Assembly: GCA_943788695.1 (NCBI GenBank)
Contig: CALSRG010000001.1
Location: 124,001 to 188,000 of the forward strand
Length of the DNA stretch: 64,000 bases
Reading direction: 5' to 3'
Origin: an uncultured Flavobacteriaceae bacterium
GTDB taxonomy: Bacteria; Bacteroidota; Bacteroidia; Flavobacteriales; Flavobacteriaceae
The translations under genes and the position numbers were made by a program. Each line of letters opens with the position of its first letter. Position 1 is the stretch's first letter. The notes under the pieces were generated by a model. The model worked only from the letters and a program-made list of their open reading frames with translations. It searched no databases and was not told where the DNA came from. Shown here piece by piece: positions 18,327 to 27,416 of this stretch.

Positions 18327-19605
18327 AAGTTTTTATAGATTTTACCCGCTTTCATTACAAATTGAACATCTTCTAGAGTATAAATATTTTGCAACGGGTT
18401 GTCATCAACAGCAACAATGTCTGCTGCAAACCCTTTTGAGATTACCCCAATCATATTGGGCACGCCTAACACTTTAGCATTAGTAACGGTAGCCGATTGT
18501 ATGGCTTCCATAGCAGACATGCCGGCCTCAACCATATATCCAAATTCCTTTGCGTTTTGACCATGAGGAAAAACACCGGCATCGGTTCCAAATGCAATGG
18601 CTACACCCTTTTTATAGGCTTTTGCAAATGTGCCTTGGATTTTTGGCCCAATTTCTAATGCTTTCGGGACAATCACATCTGGATAGTAGCCATCTATTTT
18701 GGCATTTTCGGCAACAAATTTTCCTGCCGTAATGGTAGGTACATAATAGGTTTTATATTCTTTCATAAGATCCATAGTAGCCTCACTCATAAGTGTACCG
18801 TGTTCAATAGTTGTAACACCGCCTCTAATAGCCCGCTGCATGCCTTCGTCGCCATGAGCATGGGCCGCCACAATCATCCCATAGTCCTTAGCGGTCTCAC
18901 AAATGGCTTTAACTTCTTCCAGAGTAAATTGCGGGTTTTGACCATTCTTAGCTACACTTAAAACCCCTCCAGTAGCAGTAATTTTGATCATATCTGCTCC
19001 ATTTTTTAACGTTGACGCACCGCTTTTCGCGCATCAGCAACGCTATTGATAACGCCATCCTCAGGGCCTGGATCACCCATAAGATCTTCACGCATCCCAT
19101 TAGTGGGGTCAGCATGACCACCAGTTGTTGCAATGGATTTGCCAGCGGTATAAATTCGTGGACCTTCAACCTTCCCAGCGTTAATAGCATTTCTCAAAGC
19201 AATATTTACACCAGACCCTCCAAGATCTCGAACCGTAATAAATCCTGCCATTAAAGTGGTTTTAGCAAAACCTAAAGACTCGAAGGCCACGTCAGCAAGG
19301 TTATCAGTAAATTCTTTCAAATATTGATTGGCATTGGTCTCATGCTCAATATGAACATGCATATCAATGAACCCAGGTAAAACTGTTTTATTTGATAAAT
19401 CGATTACCTCAAAAGACGGATCACTCGGAGTAATAAAGTTATTTTCAACAGCGGTAATCAGTCCATGAGATACAACTATTGTTTTCTTTTTTAGTAATTC
19501 CCCATTTTGTGTGTCGATCAATTGTCCAGCGTGGATTTAATAATTTTGAGAAAAAACAGGTGCACAAATTACAAGTGCAAATAGGGTAAAAAGTAGTTTT
19601 TGCAT
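18323..19605 (-). pseudogene. Amidohydrolase (imidazolonepropionase/prolidase-like), broken by a stop and a frameshift
   Basis: ATG at 19605 opens a signal peptide (LLFTLFALVICAPVFSQNY) and is followed in frame by TAA at 19539-19537. The same frame then continues IHAGQLIDTQNGELL into a metal-dependent hydrolase: LPGFIDMHVHIEHE, TVRDLGGSG and TGGHADPTNGMRED. At about 19009-19003 one base is missing: QR is followed by a stop, while the shifted frame resumes [19 protein letters not shown]. It then gives [21 protein letters not shown] and [13 protein letters not shown], with all metal and catalytic motifs kept. Two independent lesions argue for a true pseudogene, recently decayed because the rest is intact. 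Homologues are exported dipeptidase-like enzymes. Confidence 0.9.
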
Positions 19606-19606
19606 G

Positions 19607-19632
19607 ATATTGAGTTTAGTTCAACTCAATAT
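19607..19632. other. Hairpin between galE and the amidohydrolase remnant
   Basis: ATATTGAGTT and AACTCAATAT form a perfect 10-bp inverted repeat around a 6-base loop. It touches the galE stop (19634-19632) and ends one base before the pseudogene's ATG. There is no T-run, so it is not a standard terminator; it could mask the start region. Confidence 0.45.
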
Positions 19633-20648
19633 TAGGAAATATTTCTAACATGTTGTTCCCACAACCAAGCCGATTTTAGAGAATCGTCTAAATTTCGAGA
19701 AGCTTGCCAACCGAGAATATCGCGCGCCTTAGTCGTGTCGGCATATATTTCTACCACATCACCTTCGCGACGTGGTGCAAATTTATAAGATAATTTAACC
19801 TGGGTTGTGCGTTCAAAAGATTTAATCACCTCTAAAACAGAACAGCCAGCGCCAGTGCCAATATTAAACACTTCAAATCGATCATTGTTTTTTTGGTTCA
19901 ACAAACGTTCCACTGCCACAACATGGGCTTCCGCCAAATCCATCACATGAATATAATCTCTAATACATGTGCCATCCGCTGTTTCATAATCGTTACCGTA
20001 AACTTGAATTGCTGAACGCAGACCAGCAGCCGTTTGGGTAATGAATGGCACTAAATTTTGAGGTACACCAAGAGGTAATTCGCCAATTAAAGCCGATTGA
20101 TGCGCCCCAATTGGGTTAAAATAACGCAAGGCAATGGCACTAAAATTTTGCTCGGCCTTGACCACATCTCGTAAAATTTCTTCACCAATTTGCTTGGTAT
20201 TGCCGTAGGGCGATATGGCCGATTTAATGGGTGCCAATTCTGTAATTGGTAAGGTGTCGGGGGTTCCATATACGGTACACGACGAGCTAAAAATAAATTT
20301 CGATGCTGAAACGAACCTCAATAAATTGATCATTCCTGTAAGGTTGTTGTGATAGTATAAAAGTGGGTTTTCAACACTTTCTCCAACTGCTTTTGAAGCC
20401 GCAAAATGAATCACCCCATCGATATTCTTGTTCACATCAAAATACGACTTAACCGCATCAAATTGTCTTAAATCAAGTTTTTGAAAATCTGGATTTTGAC
20501 CTGTGATTTTAAAAATTCCTTCCAAAACATCAAGACTTGAATTGGACAAATCATCAATGATGCTCACCTGATGACCTTGATCTATAAGTGCCACAACAGT
20601 GTGCGATCCAATATAACCTAATCCGCCAGTTACAAGAATTTTAGCCAT
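19632..20648 (-). CDS. galE: UDP-glucose 4-epimerase
   Basis: The 338-residue NAD-dependent enzyme interconverts UDP-glucose and UDP-galactose for surface polysaccharides. It starts with the Rossmann motif VTGGLGYIGSHT. The catalytic Ser/Tyr/Lys triad is in FSSSCTVYGTP and SPYGNTKQIGEE (YxxxK near residue 150). Substrate-binding segments are ALRYFNPIGAHQSA and DGTCIRDYIHVMDLA. Length matches the bacterial enzyme. It overlaps the preceding aminotransferase gene by eight bases, so the two are co-transcribed, which supports a role in sugar-nucleotide modification. Confidence 0.95.
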   Translation of the reverse strand: MAKILVTGGLGYIGSHTVVALIDQGHQVSIIDDLSNSSLDVLEGIFKITGQNPDFQKLDLRQFDAVKSYFDVNKNIDGVIHFAASKAVGESVENPLLYYHNNLTGMINLLRFVSASKFIFSSSCTVYGTPDTLPITELAPIKSAISPYGNTKQIGEEILRDVVKAEQNFSAIALRYFNPIGAHQSALIGELPLGVPQNLVPFITQTAAGLRSAIQVYGNDYETADGTCIRDYIHVMDLAEAHVVAVERLLNQKNNDRFEVFNIGTGAGCSVLEVIKSFERTTQVKLSYKFAPRREGDVVEIYADTTKARDILGWQASRNLDDSLKSAWLWEQHVRNIS

Positions 20649-21795
20649 CGATAAAGTCTAAAATCGTTTTTGAAATAAATTCGATTTGCTCCTGATCCAA
20701 TTCAGTGTGCATTGGCAAAGAAAGTACTTCATCAGATAATCTGTTGGTTACTGGAAAATCTGACTCCAAATATCTTTCATCAAGGTATGCTTTTTGACGG
20801 TGCAGTGGAATAGGATAGTAAACCCCACATGGAATGTTTTGGCTTTGTAAATGATCCACTAAAGCATCGCGATCAATTCCTTTAATTTTTAGAGTATATT
20901 GATGAAACACATGGCAATCGCATTGATCACAAATCGATTGACAACCGTTAGCCATCGCTGGCAACTCTATATTGGGATGATGGGCAAATGCCTTGTTATA
21001 AGCCTTTGCTGACGCCCTACGTTTGGCATTATAACCATCCAAATAAGGCAATTTGGCATTGAGCACCACCGCTTGTATGGTGTCTAAACGAGAATTGACA
21101 CCAACCACATCGTGATGATAACGTTGATACATTCCATGATTGACTATACCTCGCAAAGTATGAGCCAGATCATCGTCATTGGTGAAAATGGCCCCACCAT
21201 CTCCATAGGCTCCCAAATTTTTTGAAGGGAAAAAAGAAGTCGCAGCCACATGACCCATAGTTCCAGCCATTTTCTTCTGACCTGACTTTGTGGTATAAGA
21301 GGCCCCAATCGCTTGTGCATTATCTTCAATTACAAATAGGTTGTGATTATTAGCGATATCCATAATAGCGTCCATATTGGCACACATGCCAAATAAATGT
21401 ACTGGCACAATGGCTTTTGTTTTGGGGGTAATCGCCTTGATAAGTCCATTAACATTAATATTGAAAGTGTCCTCATCGACATCGACCAAAACTGGTGTAA
21501 GTCCGAGCAGTGCAATAACTTCAACCGTAGCAGCAAAAGTAAAATCGGCTGTAATCACCTCATCGCCTGGCTTTAGTCCAAGCCCCATCATGGCGATTTG
21601 AAGCGCATCTGTACCATTCGCACATGGAATAACATGCTTCACATCAAGATAATTCTCAAGGGCTTTTTGAAATTCGTGGACTTTAGGTCCGTTTATAAAA
21701 GCTGTAGTTTCCAAAACCTCTTGAATTCCTTGATTCACCTCAGTTTTGATTGCCTCATACTGACCGTTTAGGTCAACCATTTTGATTTGTTTCAT
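20641..21795 (-). CDS. DegT/DnrJ/EryC1/StrS-type sugar aminotransferase
   Basis: The 384-residue PLP enzyme transfers an amino group to a keto-sugar nucleotide for cell-surface glycans. Family segments are HVIPCANGTDALQIAMMGLG (near residue 52), VPVHLFGMCANMDAIM and VIEDNAQAIGASY (near 155). The PLP-binding lysine is in FFPSKNLGAYGDGGA (near 188). Near residue 280 it carries a cysteine cluster, CQSICDQCDC (C-x3-C-x2-C-x-C), just before HVFHQYTLKI. This is not part of the basic fold and could hold a metal. The exact sugar substrate cannot be read. It is the upstream partner of galE. Confidence 0.9.
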   Translation of the reverse strand: MKQIKMVDLNGQYEAIKTEVNQGIQEVLETTAFINGPKVHEFQKALENYLDVKHVIPCANGTDALQIAMMGLGLKPGDEVITADFTFAATVEVIALLGLTPVLVDVDEDTFNINVNGLIKAITPKTKAIVPVHLFGMCANMDAIMDIANNHNLFVIEDNAQAIGASYTTKSGQKKMAGTMGHVAATSFFPSKNLGAYGDGGAIFTNDDDLAHTLRGIVNHGMYQRYHHDVVGVNSRLDTIQAVVLNAKLPYLDGYNAKRRASAKAYNKAFAHHPNIELPAMANGCQSICDQCDCHVFHQYTLKIKGIDRDALVDHLQSQNIPCGVYYPIPLHRQKAYLDERYLESDFPVTNRLSDEVLSLPMHTELDQEQIEFISKTILDFIDG

Positions 21796-21842
21796 CGGTA
21801 AAATGCTATTGTTATGACTGCTTTATCACGAATCGCAGGCTG

Positions 21843-21903
21843 TGCGAAATTACAAATTTGCCACTTGGCAATCGTATTTTGGCGGAAGAAATGTAATTTC
21901 GCA
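21843..21903. repeat. Perfect 11-bp inverted repeat in the divergent aminotransferase/waaA gap
   Basis: TGCGAAATTAC (21843-21853) and GTAATTTCGCA (21893-21903) are exact inverted copies 39 bases apart. Inside lies a smaller one, TTGCCA-CT-TGGCAA. Each outer arm read outward contains TAATTTCG, close to the -7 pattern TAnnTTTG, so the symmetry may be a pair of divergent promoters or a shared operator. Confidence 0.5.
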
Positions 21904-21915
21904 GAAAGATTTACC

Positions 21916-23175
21916 GTGAGGCTATTGTATCGTTTTGTTCTTTCCTTGAGTTCGGTGGTCGTTCCAGTACTTTCATTTTTCAATAGTAAAATGCGCAAAG
22001 GGGCCGATGGACGGCGGTCAACCCTTGAGATTATTCATCGAACTATTGGATCAAAAGATCAAGTATTTTGGTTTCATTGTGCTTCCTTGGGGGAATTTGA
22101 GCAAGGGCGTCCTGTTTTCGAAGCGCTTGTAGCAAAGCATCCAACCTACAAAGTGGTCTTAAGTTTTTTCTCACCATCTGGTTATGAGCATTGCCCAAAT
22201 CTGGATTGGATTTCGGCGAAAGTCTATATGCCCTTAGATTCAAAAAAGAATGCTGAGCAATTTATTGCAGCCGTTCATCCTTCAATGGCTGTTTTTGTGA
22301 AGTACGATATTTGGCCCAATCACCTTAGAGCAATTTATCATACTGGTGGTCGTGCCGTTTTGATTTCGGCTGTATTCAGACCAAGTCAGGTTTATTTTAA
22401 AAGTTATGGGCAAATGTTCGCTTCGGCCTTAAATGCCTTTGAACATATTTTTGTCCAGGATGACGCATCCAAACAGCTATTAAATCAGCACGGCTTTGAT
22501 CAAGTAACTGTTTCTGGCGACACGCGCTATGACCGTGTTTCGATCAACAAGGCCACAAACATCGACTTGCCAGATATTGAGCGTTTTGTCGACAACCGAC
22601 CTTGCTTTGTGGCAGGCAGTATCTGGCCAGATGATCTTGATTTGATTTCCACCTTTTTGAATATCCCCCACGCACCCAAATGTATTTTAGTGCCTCATGA
22701 AATAGATCAGAATGCCATTGCCCAACTTCAAAAACAATTAATGCGATCTAGTGTTTTATACTCCAAAAGTCAGAATCAAAAGTTAGAAGATTTTGAGATA
22801 TTGATTATTGATTGCGTCGGACTCCTTTCAAAAATTTATCATTTTGCAGATGTAGCCTATGTGGGTGGTGCCGCAGGAACTACCGGAATGCATAATGTAT
22901 TAGAACCTGCCGTATTTGGATGCCCCATCGTGATCGGTAAAAACCATCAGCGCTATCCAGAAGCCACATCCTTAATAGAACATGGCGGGATGTTTTCTGT
23001 GTCGCATCCGCATGTTTTTTATCAAACGGTAAGTTCATTATTTGAAAACCATGAAGAACGCGTGAAATTAGGACGCATCAATTCAGATTTTGTCGCATCA
23101 CAATGCGGAGCCACTGCAGTTGTTACAAACTATTTCCTTGAACATCCCTTTGATCAAAACCATTCGTTTGTGTAA
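21916..23175 (+). CDS. waaA: 3-deoxy-D-manno-octulosonic acid (Kdo) transferase
   Basis: The protein has about 419 residues from GTG 21916. It is a membrane-anchored glycosyltransferase that adds Kdo to lipid A. The N-terminus is hydrophobic (LLYRFVLSLSSVVVPVLSFF). Key segments are VFWFHCASLGEFEQGRP (catalytic Glu region), FFSPSGYE, MAVFVKYDIWPNHLRA and VGGAAGTTGMHNVLEPAVFG. The C-terminal half is GT-B-like. The frame is open back to ATG 21814, but that stretch (residues rich in Cys and Lys, crossing the inverted repeat) is not family-like. GTG 21916 gives the normal length. It shows that the organism makes Kdo-containing lipopolysaccharide. Confidence 0.9.
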   Translation: MRLLYRFVLSLSSVVVPVLSFFNSKMRKGADGRRSTLEIIHRTIGSKDQVFWFHCASLGEFEQGRPVFEALVAKHPTYKVVLSFFSPSGYEHCPNLDWISAKVYMPLDSKKNAEQFIAAVHPSMAVFVKYDIWPNHLRAIYHTGGRAVLISAVFRPSQVYFKSYGQMFASALNAFEHIFVQDDASKQLLNQHGFDQVTVSGDTRYDRVSINKATNIDLPDIERFVDNRPCFVAGSIWPDDLDLISTFLNIPHAPKCILVPHEIDQNAIAQLQKQLMRSSVLYSKSQNQKLEDFEILIIDCVGLLSKIYHFADVAYVGGAAGTTGMHNVLEPAVFGCPIVIGKNHQRYPEATSLIEHGGMFSVSHPHVFYQTVSSLFENHEERVKLGRINSDFVASQCGATAVVTNYFLEHPFDQNHSFV

Positions 23176-23230
23176 TGAGTTGTCAAAAGTTTCTGTTAAA
23201 AGATTAGAATCAAGTCTAAGCATTCCTAAA

Positions 23231-23839
23231 ATGTTATTATTCAATTTAGAACATGATAGCAGTAAAAACCTTTTACCTCAAGGAGGTACAGTAAACTATT
23301 TTGGTAAAATTTTCAGCCCATCTCAGGCAGATCATTTTGTCAATGAGCTTGTGCAAAATATTGAATGGCGCAATGACGAGGCTTTAATGTTTGGGAAAAG
23401 GATTGTTACAAAACGAAAAGTGGCATGGTATGGCGAGAAACCTTTTGCATATACCTATTCAAAAACCACCAAATTGGCATTGCCATGGACCAAGACGTTG
23501 TTGGAATTAAAAGCTGCCATTGAAGAAAAAACAGCAGAAACATTCAACTCCTGTTTACTCAACCTTTATCACAATGGTAATGAAGGCATGGGTTGGCATA
23601 GCGACGACGAAAAGCAACTGAAGAAAGATGGCACCATTGCATCATTGAGTTTTGGTGCAGAACGAAAATTTGCATTTAAGCACAAAGAAAATAAAGAAGT
23701 GATTTCGCTGAAGTTAGAGCATGGCAGCCTTCTGGTGATGAACGGTGAAACTCAAACCCAATGGCTGCACAGATTACCGCCAACCAAACTGATCTCACAA
23801 ATGAGAATCAACTTAACTTTCAGAACTATTGTGGCTTAA
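23231..23839 (+). CDS. AlkB-like alpha-ketoglutarate-dependent dioxygenase
   Basis: The protein has 202 residues from ATG 23231. It is a non-haem iron oxygenase expected to remove alkyl groups from DNA or RNA bases. The iron ligands are His123 and Asp125 (GWHSDDEKQL) and His180 (WLHRLPPT). The oxoglutarate arginine is in MRINLTFRTI, and NLYHNGNEGMGWHSD is the AlkB-type nucleotide-binding loop. The frame extends upstream into waaA by 86 bases, but those residues do not fit the family. It is closest in pattern to the short ALKBH2/3-like AlkB group rather than to E. coli AlkB; this is inferred by eye. Confidence 0.9.
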   Translation: MLLFNLEHDSSKNLLPQGGTVNYFGKIFSPSQADHFVNELVQNIEWRNDEALMFGKRIVTKRKVAWYGEKPFAYTYSKTTKLALPWTKTLLELKAAIEEKTAETFNSCLLNLYHNGNEGMGWHSDDEKQLKKDGTIASLSFGAERKFAFKHKENKEVISLKLEHGSLLVMNGETQTQWLHRLPPTKLISQMRINLTFRTIVA

Positions 23840-23890
23840 TACTTCGATATCGCAACCAGCATAGAGTCGTTGGTTTTAAGTAAAGACTAT

Positions 23891-23921
23891 AAAAAAACCT
23901 CCAATCTATAAAGATTGAAGG
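23891..23921 (-). terminator. Terminator of the tRNA-Gly/tRNA-Leu unit
   Basis: On the minus strand CCTTCAATC pairs with GATTGGAGG (9 bp with one G-T pair) around TTTATA, followed by seven T. It begins 10 bases past the tRNA-Leu end. Confidence 0.8.
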
Positions 23922-23930
23922 CTACTGTTG

Positions 23931-24015
23931 TACTCGAGGCGGGACTTGAACCCGCACGACCGTAATGGTCATTGGATTTTAAGTCCAACGTGTCTACCAA
24001 TTCCACCACTCGAGC
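23931..24015 (-). tRNA. tRNA-Leu (anticodon TAA)
   Basis: The 85-base class II tRNA has acceptor stem GCTCGAG/CTCGAGT with discriminator A. The D-arm includes TGGTGGAATTGGTAGACACG, the anticodon stem-loop is TTGGACTTAAAATCCAA, and there is a long variable arm. The T-arm is GCGGGTTCAAGTCCCGC. CCA is not encoded. The G1-T72 pair is normal for leucine tRNAs. It lies 33 bases after tRNA-Gly on the same strand. Confidence 0.95.
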
Positions 24016-24048
24016 ATCCAATAATAACGCTTTACAAGCATCATACTG

Positions 24049-24120
24049 AGCGAAAGACGGGATTTGAACCCGCGACCCTCACCTTGGCAAGGTGATGCTC
24101 TACCCCTGAGCTACTTTCGC
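24049..24120 (-). tRNA. tRNA-Gly (anticodon GCC)
   Basis: The 72-base tRNA has acceptor stem GCGAAAG/CTTTCGC with discriminator T. The D-arm is GCTCAGGGGTAGAGC, the anticodon arm is CACCTTGCCAAGGTG and the T-arm is CGGGTTCAAATCCCG. CCA is not encoded. It is the first gene of a two-tRNA unit with its own promoter. Confidence 0.95.
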
Positions 24121-24130
24121 GTTAGGGATG

Positions 24131-24162
24131 CAAATGTAAGAAAATCTCTTATTTCTAAGCAA
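24131..24162 (-). promoter_or_regulatory. Promoter of the tRNA unit
   Basis: The minus strand shows TTG (24162-24160), 21 bases, then TACATTTG (24138-24131). This is a full match to the Bacteroidota TTG/TAnnTTTG promoter, placed 10 bases before the tRNA-Gly 5' end. Confidence 0.7.
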
Positions 24163-24183
24163 TGCTTCAACTCAAAAATTACT

Positions 24184-26772
24184 TCACTTTTTATTTTTAA
24201 GCAATCGCTTGATCTCGTTGAGCTGCATTAACGCTTCAACAGGCGTTAAAGTATCAATATCTAAAGCCATAATTTGATCTCTAATATCCTCTAATAGTGG
24301 ATCATCAAGATTGAAAAAACTCAGTTGCATATCATCGTCATTCGTCCCTTTTGTAGAAGACTTTGATCCTCGGTTTTTCTCCAATCGCTGGAGCATATTC
24401 TCTGCCTCCAGAAGCACCTGTTTTGGCATACCTGCCATTTTAGCCACATGAATACCAAAACTATGTGAACTTCCTCCAGCCACCAATTTACGCAAGAAAA
24501 GAACCTTATCGTCCATTTCTTTAAAAGAGACATTGTAATTTTTGATGCGCTCATAGCTTTCAGACATCTCATTCAACTCATGGTAATGAGTTGCAAAAAG
24601 TGTTTTCGGTCGAGCCGAGTGTTGGTGTAAATACACGCTGATCGCCCAAGCAATTGAAATACCATCATAAGTGCTGGTACCTCGCCCGATTTCGTCAAGC
24701 AATACCAAACTATTTTCGGTGATATTGTTTAAGATTGCCGACGTTTCATTCATCTCCACCATAAAGGTTGACTCGCCCATAGAAATATTATCGCTGGCCC
24801 CAACACGGGTAAAAATTTTATCAACCAAGCCAATTTCTGCACCCTCCGCTGGCACAAAACAACCCATTTGCGCTAAGAGAACAATCAGAGCTGTTTGTCT
24901 TAAAATAGCCGATTTTCCAGACATATTTGGACCCGTAATCATGACAAACTGTTGGGTGTCCGGATCGAGAAACACATCGTTAGGAACATAGGCTTCTCCG
25001 ACTGGAAGCTGTTTTTCAATGACTGGATGTCGTCCTTTTTTAATGGAAAGAATTCGACCAGTATTGATTTGCGGTCTGCAATAATGATTTGATAGCGCCA
25101 ATACAGCAAATCCATGCAAAACGTCTATTTGTGCCACCGCTTGAGATGTTTTTTGAACCATCGGAATGAACGGAATAGCCCATTGCACCAAAGCGGTAAA
25201 TAACTCCATTTCGAGCTGAGCAATTCGGTCTTCAGCGGATAAAATTTTCGCCTCATAGGTTTTAAGCTCCTCAGTGATGTAACGCTCGGCATTGACTAAG
25301 GTCTGTTTACGTATCCAATCTTCAGGCACTTTATCTTTATGCACATTTCGGACTTCGATATAATAGCCAAACACATTGTTCGACGCAATTTTAAGCGACG
25401 GGATATTAGTACGTTCCGATTCACGGGCCAACATGGCATCTAAATAGTCCTTGCCATCGGTTGCTAATCCCCGAAGTTCTTTGAGCTCAGCCGAAGCATC
25501 TGAGGCCACAGCGCCACCTTTGGCAATATTGACTGGGGCTTCTTCATTAAGGGTTTGTTTGATCTTATCAATTAGTTCTAAACAAGGATCCAACTGCTTA
25601 GCCAAATCTGAGATAGATGTATTCACCGCCTGACTCAATGAAGCCTTTAAAGGTTCTATGACCATTAAAGCGTTTTTTAAGTGCACCAGTTCCCTTGGAT
25701 TGATTTTTCCAGTTGCCACTTTTGAAATGAGACGTTCCAAATCGCCTACCTTACTGATAAACGATTTTACCTTATATCGGGTGTCATTATGAGATATAAA
25801 AAAGTCAACAGCATCATGACGTTTATTGATCGTCTTACCGTTTTTGAGTGGCAAGGCCAGCCATCTTTTGAGCAAGCGAGCGCCCATTGGTGATACCGTT
25901 TGATCTATGACTTGCAACAAGCTTGTGGCTTGAGCATGCGGCGAGCTGTATAATTCGAGATTGCGAATCGTGAAGCGATCCATCCAGACATATTCGTCAT
26001 TCTGAATGCGATTCAATCGGGTGATATGTTTCAACTGATGGTGCTGTGTTTCAGATAAATAGTGTAAAATAGCAGCAGCAGTGCGCTTACCCATCTTCAA
26101 ATCTTCCACACCAAATCCTTTAAGTGATTTGGTTTCAAAATGTTCGTTCAACTTTTCGTCGGCATAATCCGACTGAAAAACCCAATCTTCAAGGTTAAAG
26201 GTGTTAAACTGATTTCCAAAAAGTGTTTTGAAGTTTGTTCGTTGTGGCTTAGACAGCAGAGTCTCAGACGGTGAAAAATTCTGTAGCAGTTTGTCAATAT
26301 AGGATTTAGAGCCTTCGGACACCAAAAATTCCCCAGTTGACACATCCAAAAAGGCCACGCCAAAATCATCTTTGATGTGGTAAACTGCAGCCAAAAAATT
26401 GTTTGATTTGGACTGTAATACCTCATCGTTGAGTGCTACTCCAGGTGTTACCAATTCAGTAACACCGCGCTTGACAATCGTTTTGGTTTGCTTAGGATCT
26501 TCCAATTGATCGCAAATGGCAACTCTCAATCCTGCTCTAACCAACTTCGGCAAATACGTATTTAACGAATGATGCGGAAAACCCGCCAATTCAGTTTCAG
26601 AGGCACTACCAGCACCCCGTTTGGTCAATACAATATCTAAAATTTGAGCAGCCCTAATTGCGTCAGCACCAAAAGTTTCGTAAAAATCTCCCACACGAAA
26701 CAGCAATAAAGCATCAGGGTGTTTGGCCTTGATCGCATTGTATTGTTTCATTAAAGGTGTTTCTTTCGACAT
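24184..26772 (-). CDS. mutS: DNA mismatch repair protein MutS
   Basis: The 862-residue mismatch sensor has all MutS domains. The N-terminal mismatch-reading motif FYE lies in [13 protein letters not shown] (near residue 30). Connector and lever domains follow. The ATPase has Walker [16 protein letters not shown] (near 605), Walker [21 protein letters not shown] and [10 protein letters not shown]. The C-terminal helix-turn-helix region ends in [12 protein letters not shown]. Length is normal. It is a single gene on the minus strand, followed by the tRNA promoter. No MutL gene lies in the window. Confidence 0.97.
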   Translation of the reverse strand: MSKETPLMKQYNAIKAKHPDALLLFRVGDFYETFGADAIRAAQILDIVLTKRGAGSASETELAGFPHHSLNTYLPKLVRAGLRVAICDQLEDPKQTKTIVKRGVTELVTPGVALNDEVLQSKSNNFLAAVYHIKDDFGVAFLDVSTGEFLVSEGSKSYIDKLLQNFSPSETLLSKPQRTNFKTLFGNQFNTFNLEDWVFQSDYADEKLNEHFETKSLKGFGVEDLKMGKRTAAAILHYLSETQHHQLKHITRLNRIQNDEYVWMDRFTIRNLELYSSPHAQATSLLQVIDQTVSPMGARLLKRWLALPLKNGKTINKRHDAVDFFISHNDTRYKVKSFISKVGDLERLISKVATGKINPRELVHLKNALMVIEPLKASLSQAVNTSISDLAKQLDPCLELIDKIKQTLNEEAPVNIAKGGAVASDASAELKELRGLATDGKDYLDAMLARESERTNIPSLKIASNNVFGYYIEVRNVHKDKVPEDWIRKQTLVNAERYITEELKTYEAKILSAEDRIAQLEMELFTALVQWAIPFIPMVQKTSQAVAQIDVLHGFAVLALSNHYCRPQINTGRILSIKKGRHPVIEKQLPVGEAYVPNDVFLDPDTQQFVMITGPNMSGKSAILRQTALIVLLAQMGCFVPAEGAEIGLVDKIFTRVGASDNISMGESTFMVEMNETSAILNNITENSLVLLDEIGRGTSTYDGISIAWAISVYLHQHSARPKTLFATHYHELNEMSESYERIKNYNVSFKEMDDKVLFLRKLVAGGSSHSFGIHVAKMAGMPKQVLLEAENMLQRLEKNRGSKSSTKGTNDDDMQLSFFNLDDPLLEDIRDQIMALDIDTLTPVEALMQLNEIKRLLKNKK

Positions 26773-26885
26773 AATATGATGAAAAATTCTATTGGTTTTA
26801 AAAGACTAATTTTGTAAAACCAATGACGGTAAAAGTAACGATATTTTGATTTTTATCTGTTGCGAACGCCAAAGGAAATCTTAAC

Positions 26886-27416
26886 ATGAGAAAAACAGCT
26901 AATCACGAGTTAGACCGCTTAGAGCCAGAAGCCTATAAAAAAGCAGAAAAAAGCAGGCTACTAATTATCCTGGATGACGTCAGAAGTCTGAATAATATTG
27001 GAAGTGTTTTTCGAACTTCAGATGCGTTTCTTATTAATAAGATTTTCCTCTGCGGTATCACTGCCCAACCTCCGCATCGCGACATCCAAAAAACTGCATT
27101 GGGTAGCACAGAAACGGTTGCATGGGAATACCATTCCGACGCTTTGACCTTAGTAAAACAACTTAAGGAAGAAGGGGTTAAAATTGTAGGCATAGAACAG
27201 GCTGAAGGAGCCAGATGGCTAAATGATTTTGAACCAAAACCGAAAACAACCTATGCTGTGGTTTTTGGCAACGAAGTGAAAGGCGTGTCTCAATCGGTTA
27301 TTGACCATTGCGATGATGTTTTGGAAATACCACAATTTGGGACTAAGCATTCTCTAAATATCGCCGTTAGTGTTGGTATTGTTGTCTGGGATTTATTCAA
27401 CAAATTAAAGGCTTAA
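26886..27416 (+). CDS. SpoU/TrmH-family RNA 2'-O-methyltransferase
   Basis: The 176-residue knotted methyltransferase has the three SpoU motifs. Motif 1 is LDDVRSLNNIGSVFRTSDAF, motif 2 is VVFGNEVKGVSQ and motif 3 is IPQFGTKHSLNIAVSVGIVV. It uses S-adenosylmethionine to methylate a ribose in tRNA or rRNA; the exact target is unknown. There is no substrate-binding N-terminal extension, so it resembles the short TrmL/TrmH-like members. A -7-like TAATTTTG (26807-26814) lies 71 bases upstream. Its stop overlaps that of the opposite folK fusion by four bases (TTAA). Confidence 0.9.
   Translation: MRKTANHELDRLEPEAYKKAEKSRLLIILDDVRSLNNIGSVFRTSDAFLINKIFLCGITAQPPHRDIQKTALGSTETVAWEYHSDALTLVKQLKEEGVKIVGIEQAEGARWLNDFEPKPKTTYAVVFGNEVKGVSQSVIDHCDDVLEIPQFGTKHSLNIAVSVGIVVWDLFNKLKA

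Noticed and set aside
21814..21915. Upstream ATG (21814) as waaA start
   Set aside because: It would put the inverted repeat and likely promoter inside the gene and add about 34 residues not seen in Kdo transferases.
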